Shown: positions 1 to 10,856 of the stretch, one piece after another
Layout: every line of letters begins with the position of its first letter
How positions within the stretch are numbered: the stretch's first letter is position 1
Origin: Golubevia sp. BC0850
Lineage: Eukaryota > Basidiomycota > Exobasidiomycetes > Golubeviales > Golubeviaceae
Length of the DNA: 64,000 nucleotides
Reading direction: 5' to 3'
NCBI GenBank assembly: GCA_012976225.1
Contig: JAAVVG010000006.1
Coordinates: 248,001-312,000 of the forward strand
Notes under the pieces: generated by a model
The model's input: only the letters and a program-made list of their open reading frames with translations
What the model was told of the DNA's origin: nothing
Databases searched by the model: none
Translations under genes and position numbers: made by a program

Positions 1-601
1 AGGTAGGAAAACTTGCTCCATTCTCGATTGAACTTTGCAGTGCTGAAGATGTTCTTTCCAGAGACTGAGATTAGAAGCTTCTATCTGAATCATGACCAGA
101 GTGATTACAAAGCTATGTTCTCTGTTTGAAAAAGAAATCCAATCTTCTTTACCAAACCATGGCGAGGCGAGCTTGCCTTGATTTCCTTTGCTCTTTCTTC
201 GACCCCTCTCTACCACCTGTTCCTGTTCAGTGATGACTCACTTTAAAGCTCTCATAACTACCAATTCTAATTGTACTATAAGTCAATTCCCTCAAACAAC
301 TTGCTCCAACTCCATTCCACAAACTTTTCAAACCTTCCTTCTGGATCATATCTTTCCCAATAGTCAAGAAGTTTGCTCTTTCTTTATCCAACAGAAGTTG
401 TTGCCTGACTTTGATTGCATCTTGAGGATTTGAACAGATTGCTGAAATAGCGTTGCCTAATCCTGCTGAAGCGTAAGTCAAAGCTAAAGTTCGAGATGGA
501 GATGGAGATGCTGATTGCGGGGTTGAATTGGAAGTTGAAGATGCTGAAGAAATCTTTTCTTCTTCATCTAGAATGTTTGATGATCTACTAGTGGCACTCA
601 T
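1..601 (-). CDS. Mitochondrial carrier family protein, N-terminal part (cut by window edge)
   Basis: The first exon runs from the ATG at 601 down to about 242, where a GTGAGT donor follows Tyr-Glu-Ser-Phe-Lys; the remaining exons lie near or beyond position 1 and were not resolved. After about 40 Ser/Pro-rich residues comes a membrane-type segment (SAGLGNAISAICSNPQD) carrying the first mitochondrial-carrier signature PQDAIKVR (P-x-D-x-x-K-x-R), then EGLKSLWNGVGASCLRELTYS, typical of the matrix helix and second membrane helix of repeat 1. The family exchanges metabolites across the inner mitochondrial membrane. The order of motifs resembles dicarboxylate/oxoglutarate-type or uncoupling-like carriers, but the substrate cannot be told from one repeat. 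It lies head to tail with PUP2. Confidence 0.8.
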
Positions 602-901
602 TAGCTATCAATCTGATCAGTTGAATCGAAAGGAGTTTATTCCAAGAAAGAAAGAGAGTGGAACTGGTTCGATGGTTAAGAGAACAAGAAGATTCGGACT
701 TTCCTTCGATCCGGATTCCCGAATCCTAAACTTTTTGCAAGCAAACAGCTCGACGCTCAGGCGCTCAGATGTTTCAAGAATTCGCTTTAGTCTTTGAACA
801 TTTGAATTATGATCCCACACTTTCTCACATTTATACAAAGGTTCCCGCTTGCTCCTTCATTTTGTTTCCAGATTCTCCAACATCTCATATGTATTCCCAT
901 T

Positions 902-2728
902 TCACATAACTTCAACCAATCCTTTCAGTTCACTTTCCTCCAATATCTTGAATTGACCACTCGGTCTACCGTCCTTAGAAACCTTAGGAGTGACAACCGC
1001 CAGTTGAACATTATGTTCATCCAATTTCTCCTCCATGACTTGTTTGAGAGTTCGTAGAGCTAGTAGGGAAGCTTCGTTCAGAGTCATGTCCTGTTCGAAG
1101 TGAGGCAGAGAAAAAGGATACTGGACATCAGTTATCCAATCTAGAGGTGAAGAAGAAGCTGAAGGCCAGAGAGAGAGAGAAGAAGAAAAGGGAAAGGAAA
1201 ATCCAAGGGAAAGGGAAAAACGAGAAGAAAAATGACAACCTCACCTTTTTCCATTTATCCTGTAATTCACTCTGAGCACCTTCAGATCCGGATCCAATGG
1301 CTTTAGCATCGTACCTGACGAAGTATCCAGATGGATCCGCATGGAAAAGTTGAGGTCCATTCTCATCGATTCCAGCTATCAGTAGGGCAACTCCGAAGGG
1401 ACGTGACTGTAATCAGAGTTCATGGTTACAGTAAGAGGCAAAAAGAGAGAAAGAGGGAGAAAGTTTTGAGAGAAGTTGAGTTAGAGACAGGTTTTGGCAA
1501 GGAGGAAGGTGAGGGGTTTCTCTTGGCTTGTTGGTTTTGAAATCTTTCTGGGAAGTTGAACTTTTGAGAGGAGATGATCCTGAGATTGAGAATTCTTCCT
1601 TGAAGAAGAGGATTTAGGTGTTTGAGGAAGATCATAGATTCTTAATACTGACCATCATAGCTTCATCATCTTCAGTACTTTCTCCAAATCTTAAAGCTAA
1701 ATCACAGACTGCCTGTGTGACTGAAGATACTTTGATTTCTTCGTCGTATGTGAATGCGTGATTCTGGAGGAGAAGAGAATGAAAGGGAATAGTGTGTGAC
1801 GAGGAGAGATGAATTTATGCGAGAAGTTTAGGTTGGGTCAGTTAACCAGCAAAAGATTTTTTCGATATGAATGAGCTTTGAATCCAGTGACTGTTCAAGC
1901 TACAGAAAGAAGAAGAAGTACGAGTGGTCTCATAGAGGTTGCAAAAAAGCAACTTGATAGAGATTCGTAAGACCTTTGAAATGATCGAGGTTGAGCCAAT
2001 ACTGCCTTGACGCTCAGATCTTCCGTGTTGAGATCGAAGACTTGCGATTGATTTGTGAAAGTAGATTCTGATAGTTTGATGTCATCAGAAGAGCTCTATA
2101 GAGAGCAGCCTTGTGGTCAGAGGAGAGCTTGCTCAGCGGATAGTGGAGAGCAATCTCCAAGGTCACTTGTTCAACCAACTCCCGCCCTTCAACGATCTGC
2201 TTTTCCAAAAGCAGTACTCTCGAAATCTGATCTGCATCACCTTCCCATGTCACCTCATCCCCTCACATCCATCGTCCGAGCCGTCCTCACCACCCCTCCT
2301 CCTCCTCCTCCTCCCTCAACTCTTCTCTCGATTTGTGAACTAACCTGACTTGTAACCCTAGCATGCTCAATCATAGTTCTAGCATCAGCAGTCAAACCAC
2401 TCATAGCAGCTCCCAAATGAGAATCGATTTCCATAATCTTTTCAACACTACTTGCTTCTAAGAGACTTGATTGAACTCTCTTTTCAACTGCTAAGACTAC
2501 TCCTTCTGGAGTTGATACTCCGATCGTTGTTGAACCTAACTTGATGGCTTCTAGAGCGTATTCTACTTGGAACAATCGACCTTCTGGTGAGAAAGTGTTG
2601 ACTCCACGATCTGGAGAGAGTAGAGAAAGAGAGGGAGAAGTTGGGTGAGGCTAAGACTCTCTTCTCTCTGAGCAAGTAGAAATGATTTTGCTGTTGAACT
2701 GACCATATTCGGATCTTGTTAGGAACAT
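902..2728 (-). CDS. PUP2: 20S proteasome subunit alpha 5
   Basis: Five exons (2704-2728, 2345-2610, 1653-1763, 1245-1406, 902-1090) join in frame to about 250 aa, the usual alpha5 length. The first 25-nt exon encodes MFLTRSEY; exon 2 continues with [19 protein letters not shown], the proteasome alpha signature, then KLGSTTIGV and the conserved [16 protein letters not shown]. Exon 3 carries FTYDEEIKV and [12 protein letters not shown], and exon 4 HADPSGYF and [11 protein letters not shown], both typical of alpha5. The subunit sits in the outer ring of the 20S core and has no catalytic threonine. Intron 2 (1764-2344) is 581 nt, far longer than its neighbours, and holds a same-strand ORF described separately. 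The GTCAGT donor of intron 1 is non-standard but recurs in this window. Confidence 0.95.
2014..2253 (-). CDS. Possible nested 79-aa ORF inside PUP2 intron 2
   Basis: An ATG-to-TGA frame on the same strand as PUP2 lies wholly within its long second intron. The predicted peptide begins [18 protein letters not shown] and has a heptad-like pattern of Leu/Val and charged residues, then a second helix-like stretch around [19 protein letters not shown]. The composition looks coding rather than random, but I recognise no family. It could be a nested gene, an alternative cassette exon or a chance frame. No separate promoter or splice signal could be established. Confidence 0.3.
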   Translation of the reverse strand: MTWEGDADQISRVLLLEKQIVEGRELVEQVTLEIALHYPLSKLSSDHKAALYRALLMTSNYQNLLSQINRKSSISTRKI

Positions 2729-3601
2729 TTTATTGTGTTATTGAGATTTCTGGTGGGAAAGGAAGGGAAGCTGCGAAGGCTCTGATTAGAAAATTTCCAC
2801 CGCGTCATTCATCTTGATCGTCATGTCTTTCAATCTTTCTTTCTTCTGCAATTTGGATTCAAGTTCAAGTACATACGGTACTACTTTAGTCCCTCCAGCC
2901 TCCAGAAATCGAGTTGAAGACCCAGAATCACGTAGCAGCCTCTTCCTTCAAGCCCACCGAATCAGGATGCAATCTCTGAACCTGCAACTGAATCAGATCT
3001 CCTCAGAACCATATCTCCTTTACGATTGACTCGAACACAGATAATCGATTTGTGACATTAGCCAGTTGAAATGGGATTAGTGTAGAGGCGATCCGAGGAC
3101 TCCTTCGCTCTGAACGACACCTTGGACCTTCTATACCCAATCGTCCTCCCATGTTACCCATCCTCAGCCTTAACGCCTCAACGCCCGTGCCCAGCTCTCT
3201 CAAATGTCCAAAATTTGATCAGACTTGGCTAATGCTGGATAGGAGATGGGGGATAAGGAGATACCTCTTCGTCGTCCGGAGAAATCTTTTCTCCGAAAGG
3301 TCTCTCTTTCATAACTCCTTCTCAAATGCTACATATGTCAACTTCCGGAGATCTTTCCTACTCGGTATTTTGAGAATACAGTCTGGAATCTAAACCTAGC
3401 AATTTCGGTGGGCGGAGCTGTGAAGAGCATGTGAAGGTTAAAGTAGGATACGGTGTTAAGACGTACGTCTAAATCCCAAATCTCCCTCAGTATTAGATGT
3501 ATAAAGTCAGTCCTGATCTTTTCCTTCGTTCAATCGTTCAAATATTTTCCCTATCCTCTGACTTCCCTGCTCCACTGTTCTTGCTTCTCGTTGACAACGC
3601 C
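2729..3601. other. Intergenic region between divergent PUP2 and the ABC transporter gene
   Basis: Presumed shared promoter region of two divergent genes. No open frame here looks convincing and no clear TATA box was found. Pyrimidine-rich stretches near 3480-3600 probably belong to the leader of the ABC transporter transcript. Confidence 0.5.
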
Positions 3602-6600
3602 ATGTCGACTCCATCTACTGCGGTCTCCACTCCAGCCCGTGACAGTGAAGAAGGAATTCAAATCGAACAAGCTCAACAAGAGTTCGAGAATCTGTCTAGA
3701 AATTTGTCTAAGCAATCTGCAGAGTGAGTGTTTGGAGACGAATCTACTAGATGCGTCTCTACTTTTCAAGAATTCTTACCTTCTCTCCCTCTCCCCCTCT
3801 TTTTCAGCCACCGCATCAATTCAGGAGACAAAGACCTAGAGTCTAACTCCGAAGATGATTTCGACCTTCAAGCTTACCTTCAAAGCAACGCAGAAGCTTC
3901 AGCAGCAGTTGGAATCAAACGTAAACTAGTTGGAGTCACTTTCGAAAACCTAACCGTGTTGGGAGCAAGTTCAACCGACATTAGAATTAGGACGTTTCAG
4001 GATACGATTCTGAATAGCGTTCTTTTCGCTCCCAAACTTATAGCAGGTCTCTTTGGTGTAGCTAAACCAAAGTCTCGTAAACTTTTGGATGGGTTTTCGG
4101 GGGCTGTTAAACCTGGAGAGATGTGTTTAGTCTTAGCCCGTCCAGGAGGTGGAGCTTCAACCTTCTTGAAGACAATCTCAAATAATAGAGATGGTTTTTT
4201 GGGAGTAGATGGAAATGTGGAGTATGCTGGAATAGATGCTAGAGAGTTTGGAAAACTTTACAAGGGAGAAGTGGTCTACAATCAAGAGGTGAGTCAACCT
4301 TCTGCTCATCAGATCTACCTGAAGAAGCTGATCGCTAATATTTTTTGTGTCATCTTCACTTTCACGCAGGACGACATTCATCATTACTCTCTTACAGTCA
4401 AGCAAACTCTTGACTTCGCCTTGAAGCTCAAGACTCCCGGGAAGCTTCTGCCAGAGCAGACCAAGGCTGACTTCGTGGAGACCGTGAGAAACAGTCTCTT
4501 GAAGATGCTCAACATCTACGATAGCAAGGATACCGTCGTCGGAAATGAATTTTTACGCGGAGTGAGTCGATTTTTCTCGGAACGGCCCAGTCAATGGAAA
4601 GAAGTTGACTTCTTTCTCCTCCAACCACTTCAGATCTCTGGAGGTCAAAAGAAGAGAGTCTCGATCGCAGAGATGATGTGTACTAGAGGTTAGTCTTTGC
4701 GAAATGAGTTCAACAAACTCGTAGCGAACTCACTTTCTCACTACTAATCGCTTTCTATTTCTTGTTATCTCACTCCTTAGCCGCGGTCCTTGCATATGAT
4801 AACTCGTGAGCCATGAGAAGAGAAGTTGAGAGAAGAGGGGTTGTTCGTCTCAAGAGCTAACTCTCTTTCTTCACTTCTGTTTTTTTCTTCGCAGCTCTCG
4901 CGGTTTGGATGCCAGTACCGCTCTCGACTACGCCAAGTCCATTAGACTCTTGACCAACATCAACCAAACTTCCACCTTCGTCTCACTTTACCAAGCTGGA
5001 GAAGGAATCTACAATCAATTCGACAAGGTCTTGCTGATCGACCAAGGGAAGCAAGTCTACTTCGGACCTGCTAACGAAGCCAGAAGCTACATGGTCTCTC
5101 TTGGGTTCTTAGACTTACCACGCCAAACTTCTGGAGATTGGCTGTGTGGAGTTACGTGAGTGATAAAAGCATTCGAATCGAACTTGCCATGTGTGCCTTC
5201 TGACCCTCTCCTTCATCGCTCCATCCCCTTTCTGTTTGACGACAATTGCGTAATCAACTCAATCAAACTCAACAGTGATCCTCTCCTCGCTCCTGAATCT
5301 CGCTTTCAACCTGGAAGAGATGCTTCAAATGTTCCATCCACTTCTGAAGCCATGGCAGAGGCTTACCTTCAGTCCGATGTCAGAAGAAGGATGATTCAAG
5401 AGATGGAAGACTACATGGCTGAATTAGCTAGAGAGAAAGGAATCGAAGAAGAATTTAGAGCCGCTGTCAGAGAGGACAAGAACAGAGGAGTAATCTCAAA
5501 GAACAAGAGTGTTTACACCGTTTCTTTCTTCAGTCAGGTTTACGCTTTGTTTATACGCAATCTCCAAATCACCGTAGGACATCCTTTCGATCTCATATTC
5601 TCCTATCAATCGACCGTGATTCTAGCTCTAATTCTTGGAAGCACTTACATCAATCTTCCAGAAACTGCTTTGGGAGCCTTCTCAAGAGGAGGCTTGCTCT
5701 TCATCTCAGTGTGAGTAGAATTGAATTGAATCGATTCTAATCAATGATTTTCTTCAGAGAAAGGCGGAAAGTAAGGCGGAAAGTAGCGGGTAAGAGAAAT
5801 CCAAACGACTCCTGACCTTTCTTCTTCCCTTTTTCTTGCATCTCCTTTCCCTCCCGCAGTCTCTTCAATGCACTCGTGGCGTTCTCTGAACTTCCAATGA
5901 CTATGAATGGTCGTCCTATTCTCTTTAAGCAAAAGAGTTTCGCTCTCTTTCGACCTTCCGCGTTCGGATTGGCTGGAGTGCTGTCAGAAATTCCATTCTC
6001 TGCTCCTCGTCTCTTCCTCTTCTGCGTCATCACTTTCTTCATGACTGGACTGAATAGGAACATCGGTGGATTCTTCACCTTTTATATCAACGTCTACTTC
6101 TGTTATTTGGCCATGGTGTGAGTTGAGAGACGTGTTGTTCTGTCGTCTTCTAGTCGTCTCACGCGTTCTATCCTCTCTTCATTTTTTCTCTCTTCACCTC
6201 CTATAGAGCCGTCTTCAAGCTCTTCGGAAGTGTCACGTCTGACAAGGACGTTGCTGCGAGACTAGGAGCGGTGCTCATCATTGCGATTGCTCTATACAGC
6301 AACTACTTCTTGCCAAGAGAGGAAACTGCTAGATGGCTCTTCTGGATTTCCTATCTAGATCCGCTGTGGTACGGATTTGGAGCTCTGGTGAGTAATTTTG
6401 GGTCTCGAGGCAATTCACTTTGTCTCGGCTCTCATAGACGACTCTCTCTCTCTCTCTCTCTCTTTTTTTTCCCTTCTTGACATTAGATGATCAACGAGTT
6501 CAAGAATCTTGAATTGCAATGTGTAGGTGACTACATCGTTCCTCGAAACTTGAACGGTCAGCTTCCTCAATATCTAGAGTCCCTTTCTGAAAACCAAGGT

Positions 6601-9600
6601 GAGTTCCGAGAGGCTCTTGTCTTCATCGTCGTCACTTGCATTGCTGACCTTTTCTCTCCTTCCGCTGCCTTTCCATATCCTTCTTTCCCTCACCAGTATG
6701 CACTCTTCGAGGATCATCTCCAGGACAGTCCACCATCACAGGAATGGCTTATCTCGATGCGACTTTTGGCTACAGTAAGATCTCTGATCAATGGTTATAC
6801 TTCGGAGTCAGTGAGTATTTCAGCTCGAAGTCAATCGTGTTTTCCACTTCCATCTCTCTTTTGACTGACCCTTCTCATTCTCATCTTCTACAGTCCTAGT
6901 ATTCTTCATCGGAGTCACCGCTCTCAACATGCTCGTAATTGAAATCTTTACCCAAGGAGCTTTCAATTCTTCTCTCTCCATCATCAAGAAATCTAATGCT
7001 GAAGAAGAGAAGCTGAATTTCGCTTTGAAGGAACGTCGTGCCAACAAGGATCAAGAAGACAAAGAGAGCACTGAGAACAACCTCCAGCTCAACGCCTGCT
7101 CTTTTACCTGGGAGAAGCTCAACTACACCGTTCCAGTCAAGGGCGGAGAGAAGCGGCTTCTTCATGAATTTACGGTTATTGTAAACCAGGTACTTTGACT
7201 GCTTTGATGGTGGGTACGAAGCGTCGACACCTCTCCTTCCTTTGTTCCGCTGGCTTCATCTCCTGACCCTTTCTCCATTTTGACTCCGCTCCCTACTTCA
7301 GGGATCTTCTGGTGAGTCCAAAGCGTCGTCACTTTCTCTTGCTTTGGCTTCGTCTTCTGACTCTTTCTCATTCCTCATCTCTCTACCTCAGGGGCTGGTA
7401 AAACCACACTTCTGGACGTCCTCGCTGACAGGAAGTCGATTGGAGTCATCTCTGGAGATCGTCTCGTCGATGGAAAGACCTTTGGCTCCGAATTCCAACG
7501 TGGCTGTGGATACGCTGAACAACAAGATATTCACGAAGGTACCGCTACTCTGAGAGAGGCTCTTCGTTTCTCTGCTTATCTTCGCCAGCCTGCTCATGTC
7601 TCCAAGGAAGAGAAGGACGCTTGGGTGAGTCGAGCTTCAGAAAGCTGTCTCTTCGTTCGATGTCATCTCATTTTCTAAAGCACACTCTCTTTCCTCCTCT
7701 CTCTCTCTTTCAGGTCGAGGAATGTATCTCTCTGCTCGAACTTGACGAACTTTCCGACGCTATGATTGGAACACCAGAATTTGGTTTGGGAGTCGGTGAC
7801 AGGAAGAGAGCCACTATCGCTGTCGAATTGGCAGCCAAGCCGGATCTATTGCTTTTCCGTGAGTAGAGCAAAGCCACTTTCCTGAAGTTGATAAAATCGA
7901 GACCACTTACTGATCCACTTCTCTCTCTCTCTTTCTCTTATCTTCACTATTTCTTTTACGCTGCCAGTCGACGAACCTACTTCTGGACTTGATGGGCAAA
8001 CGGCCTACAACGTGGTCCGATTCCTCAAAAAGCTTTCCAACGCCGGTCAAGCCATTCTCTGTAGTGAGTTTCGAGAGAACTAGAGTTGAACTGGGCTAGC
8101 GTGCATCTGCTGATCCACTTGCTCTTACCTCTTTCGCCCTCAGCCATCCACCAACCTTCGTCTCTACTCTTTGAACAATTCGACAGGCTACTTCTGCTGG
8201 AGAAAGGAGGCGAAACAGTCTACTTTGGACCTGTCGGAAAGGATTCAAAGGATCTTGTCAAGTACTTCTCCGACAATGGAGCTCAGTGTCCTAGTGACGT
8301 CAACCCCGCAGAAGTGAGTGGCAGAATGAGGTTCAGAGAGTGCGTAGAAGGAGTAGCGAGAGTGAGAAGAGAGTTCATTGAAGTTGAAAGGAACCTTTGT
8401 GGAGTCTAACTCGCCATTGCCTATCCTTGACCCTTGTTTCTGACACACTTTCTCTCTTCTCTCATCAGTACATGTTGGACGCCATTGGAGCTGGATCTCA
8501 GAAGAGAGTCGGACCAAGACCGTGGTGCGAAGTCTACAGAGATTCCGAACTCTTCCAGGAGAACTTGAGAGAAATCGAAATGATCAAACAGGAAGTTGCC
8601 TCCAAAACAGTTGATGAGAACCTTCTCAAAACTGAGTACGCAACAAGTTATCTCTTCCAATTAAAGACTGTCTTCAAGAGAACTATGTTGAGTTCTTGGA
8701 GAAACGCGGATTATCAGTACACTCGTATTTTCTTTCACGGAGCTATCGCTTTACTTGCTAGTACTCTTTTCCTTCAAGTTTCGGATTCTGCATCTTCAGT
8801 ACAAAGCAGGTGAGTAAGGAGGTCTATCTCATCACGGAGTAGAAAGGGATGCCGGAACTGAATTCTTCCGTTCTTCTTTCTCTTCCTTCGTCCTTCAAAG
8901 GGTCTTTGCTATTTTTACAGGTGTGGTTCTGCCAGCTATTATTCTTCAACAAATTGAACCTGTAAGTCGACAGTAGAGGTGACAACAGCTGTTAATGCAA
9001 CTCTCATTCGCTGACTTGTGGACGTCTTGTCTACCTCCTAGTTCTACATCGGAGCTCGAGCCATCTTCATCAGAGAAGACTCTAGCAAGATGTATTATCC
9101 AACCGTATTTTCACTCTCCCAGTTACTTTCCGAGCTTCCATACGTTTTGATCTGTGCGGTGGTCTACTTCTTACTCTTCTATTTCCCTACTGGATTGTCC
9201 TCCGATTCTGGTCGAGCCTCATACTTCTTCGGTGAGTTGATATCGAATCATGCTTCCTGCAGCAAGTTTCTTATTTCTTACATCGCTCTCCTAATCTTCT
9301 CTCTTTTTTACAGCCATGACTCTAGTATCCGAACTCTTCTCAGTAACTTTCGGTGAAGCCATCAGTGCTATCTCGCCTTCAGTCTACATTGCTAGTTTGG
9401 CCACTCCTTTCTTCATCGCCATTTTTAATCTCTTCTGTGGTGTGACGATTCCGAAGAATGTCATTCCTGGAGTATGGAGGACTTGGCTTTACTAGTGAGT
9501 AGGAAAAGAACAAGAGATGATTGGTCGCCACTTCAAAGAATGACCACCCCCGACTCATCACTGATCTTGTTCTTTCCGCCTCACTTTCTTTCTCTACTCC

Positions 9601-10060
9601 CCCTTTGTTTCTCTAAGTCTCAATCCTTACACTCATTACATGTCTGGATTGTTAGCTAACGAGTTATACGACCTCAAGATCAACTGCAGACCTGAAGAAT
9701 TCAACATTTTCCAACCTCCCACTGGACAAACTTGTGGAGAATGGGGTTCTGCATTCGTGGAAGCTGGACCTGGATACATCAACAATTTGAATGCTACTTC
9801 AGATTGTCAATACTGTCAATTCGATTATGGTCAAGATTACTATGAACCTTTGGATATCGATTGGAAGTTTAGAGCCAGGGAGATTGGGATTCTCTTGGTG
9901 AATGCCTGCTTCTGATGAGTCGGTTACTTTAAAGTTGAATGTTTTGGCTGACTTTTCTCCTCAAAATCTTATCTTTCACTCTATTTTTCAGGCCATGTGC
10001 GGATCAAATATCATCATTCTCTTGATCGCTTCAAAGTATCTTAGGTACTCCAAGCGTTAA
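3602..10060 (+). CDS. PDR-type full-size ABC transporter (possible frame disturbance in NBD2)
   Basis: A roughly 1,400-aa plasma-membrane ABC-G exporter with the reverse (NBD-TMD)2 order and about 20 introns. NBD1 has a degenerate Walker A ([13 protein letters not shown], no GK), signature [13 protein letters not shown] and Walker [16 protein letters not shown]. The first membrane half includes [18 protein letters not shown] and [16 protein letters not shown]2 has Walker [13 protein letters not shown], signature [18 protein letters not shown] and Walker [15 protein letters not shown]. The second membrane half has [18 protein letters not shown] and ends YSKR-stop. Such pumps export hydrophobic drugs, sterols and plant toxins using ATP; fungal PDR pumps usually show an asymmetric NBD1. 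The final GSSG of Walker A is encoded by a 10-nt exon (7302-7311). The expected residues just before Walker A ([12 protein letters not shown]) are one base out of frame with the upstream exon at about 7169-7174; see findings. Confidence 0.93.
6441..6470 (+). repeat. (CT)n tract in an ABC transporter intron
   Basis: About ten CT units followed by a T run, lying 15-40 nt upstream of the TTAG acceptor. It probably serves as the intron's polypyrimidine tract. Confidence 0.85.
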
Positions 10061-10856
10061 CATGTTCAACCTGCTTGCTTTTGCTTCAGATCAACATCAA
10101 TAGATCTTCATCCTCCATTCCCTGGACTTCTATTTCCTTCATAGACTAGTCAAACAATAAGATGGATCTAAAGTTTCCTTCCCTCTTGTCTTCCCATCAT
10201 CATCTCGTATCTACTCTAGATTTCGTTTCTCTCACTTTTCGTCTGCCCTCTATAATTATCAAGTGTAACCCCTGCCGAGTCCAGTTCTCCTGCTACTTCC
10301 TAGACATCAACAATAGATAAATCGATTAGAACCCATCCTGTCCTTGAAATCTTTCGCAACGTCGCGTCTGTTGGCTGTTGGCTGGTGGATTCTCCCGTCT
10401 ATCTCGCCTCGGAGCCTTGAACACCTTTGGATCTTTTCGGATGACTCTTAATTCTAGGGTACAAGTCAAAAAGTTTTACAAATCGAGGCCGATCCAGCAG
10501 TTGAACGTTGAAATCCGTAGGTCCCCCGTCAGCCGTCAGCTGGGTGGCAAATCGTCTCGTTTACTTATAGTAAATCTTCGTTCCGGCTCACAATGACCTA
10601 TTCACTCTAATTCTTCCCAAAATTCTCATTCGTGCTAGAATCAGGATTTAAGACAAGGAAGCGCCATTGTGAATCGAAAACAAGACGAAACGGCAGGCTG
10701 ACCAATCCAGCTCGAGCTTGACTGCAGTAAATCTTACTAATTTGAGGACTCAACATTACTCTTCACTTCCCTCAGTCTTTCAAGATTTCAATTCGATTGA
10801 CTTCAATAAGCAGAAGATTGTCATCCTTGACCATCAATCGATCTCAATCTCTCATC
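10061..10856. other. Intergenic, 3' side of ABC transporter
   Basis: Probable 3' UTR of the transporter and promoter/leader of the glycosylase gene. No coding frame with family resemblance was seen. Confidence 0.4.

Noticed and set aside
10378-10596. 72-codon frame downstream of the ABC transporter
   Set aside because: No ATG start and no coding-like composition; likely untranslated or intergenic.
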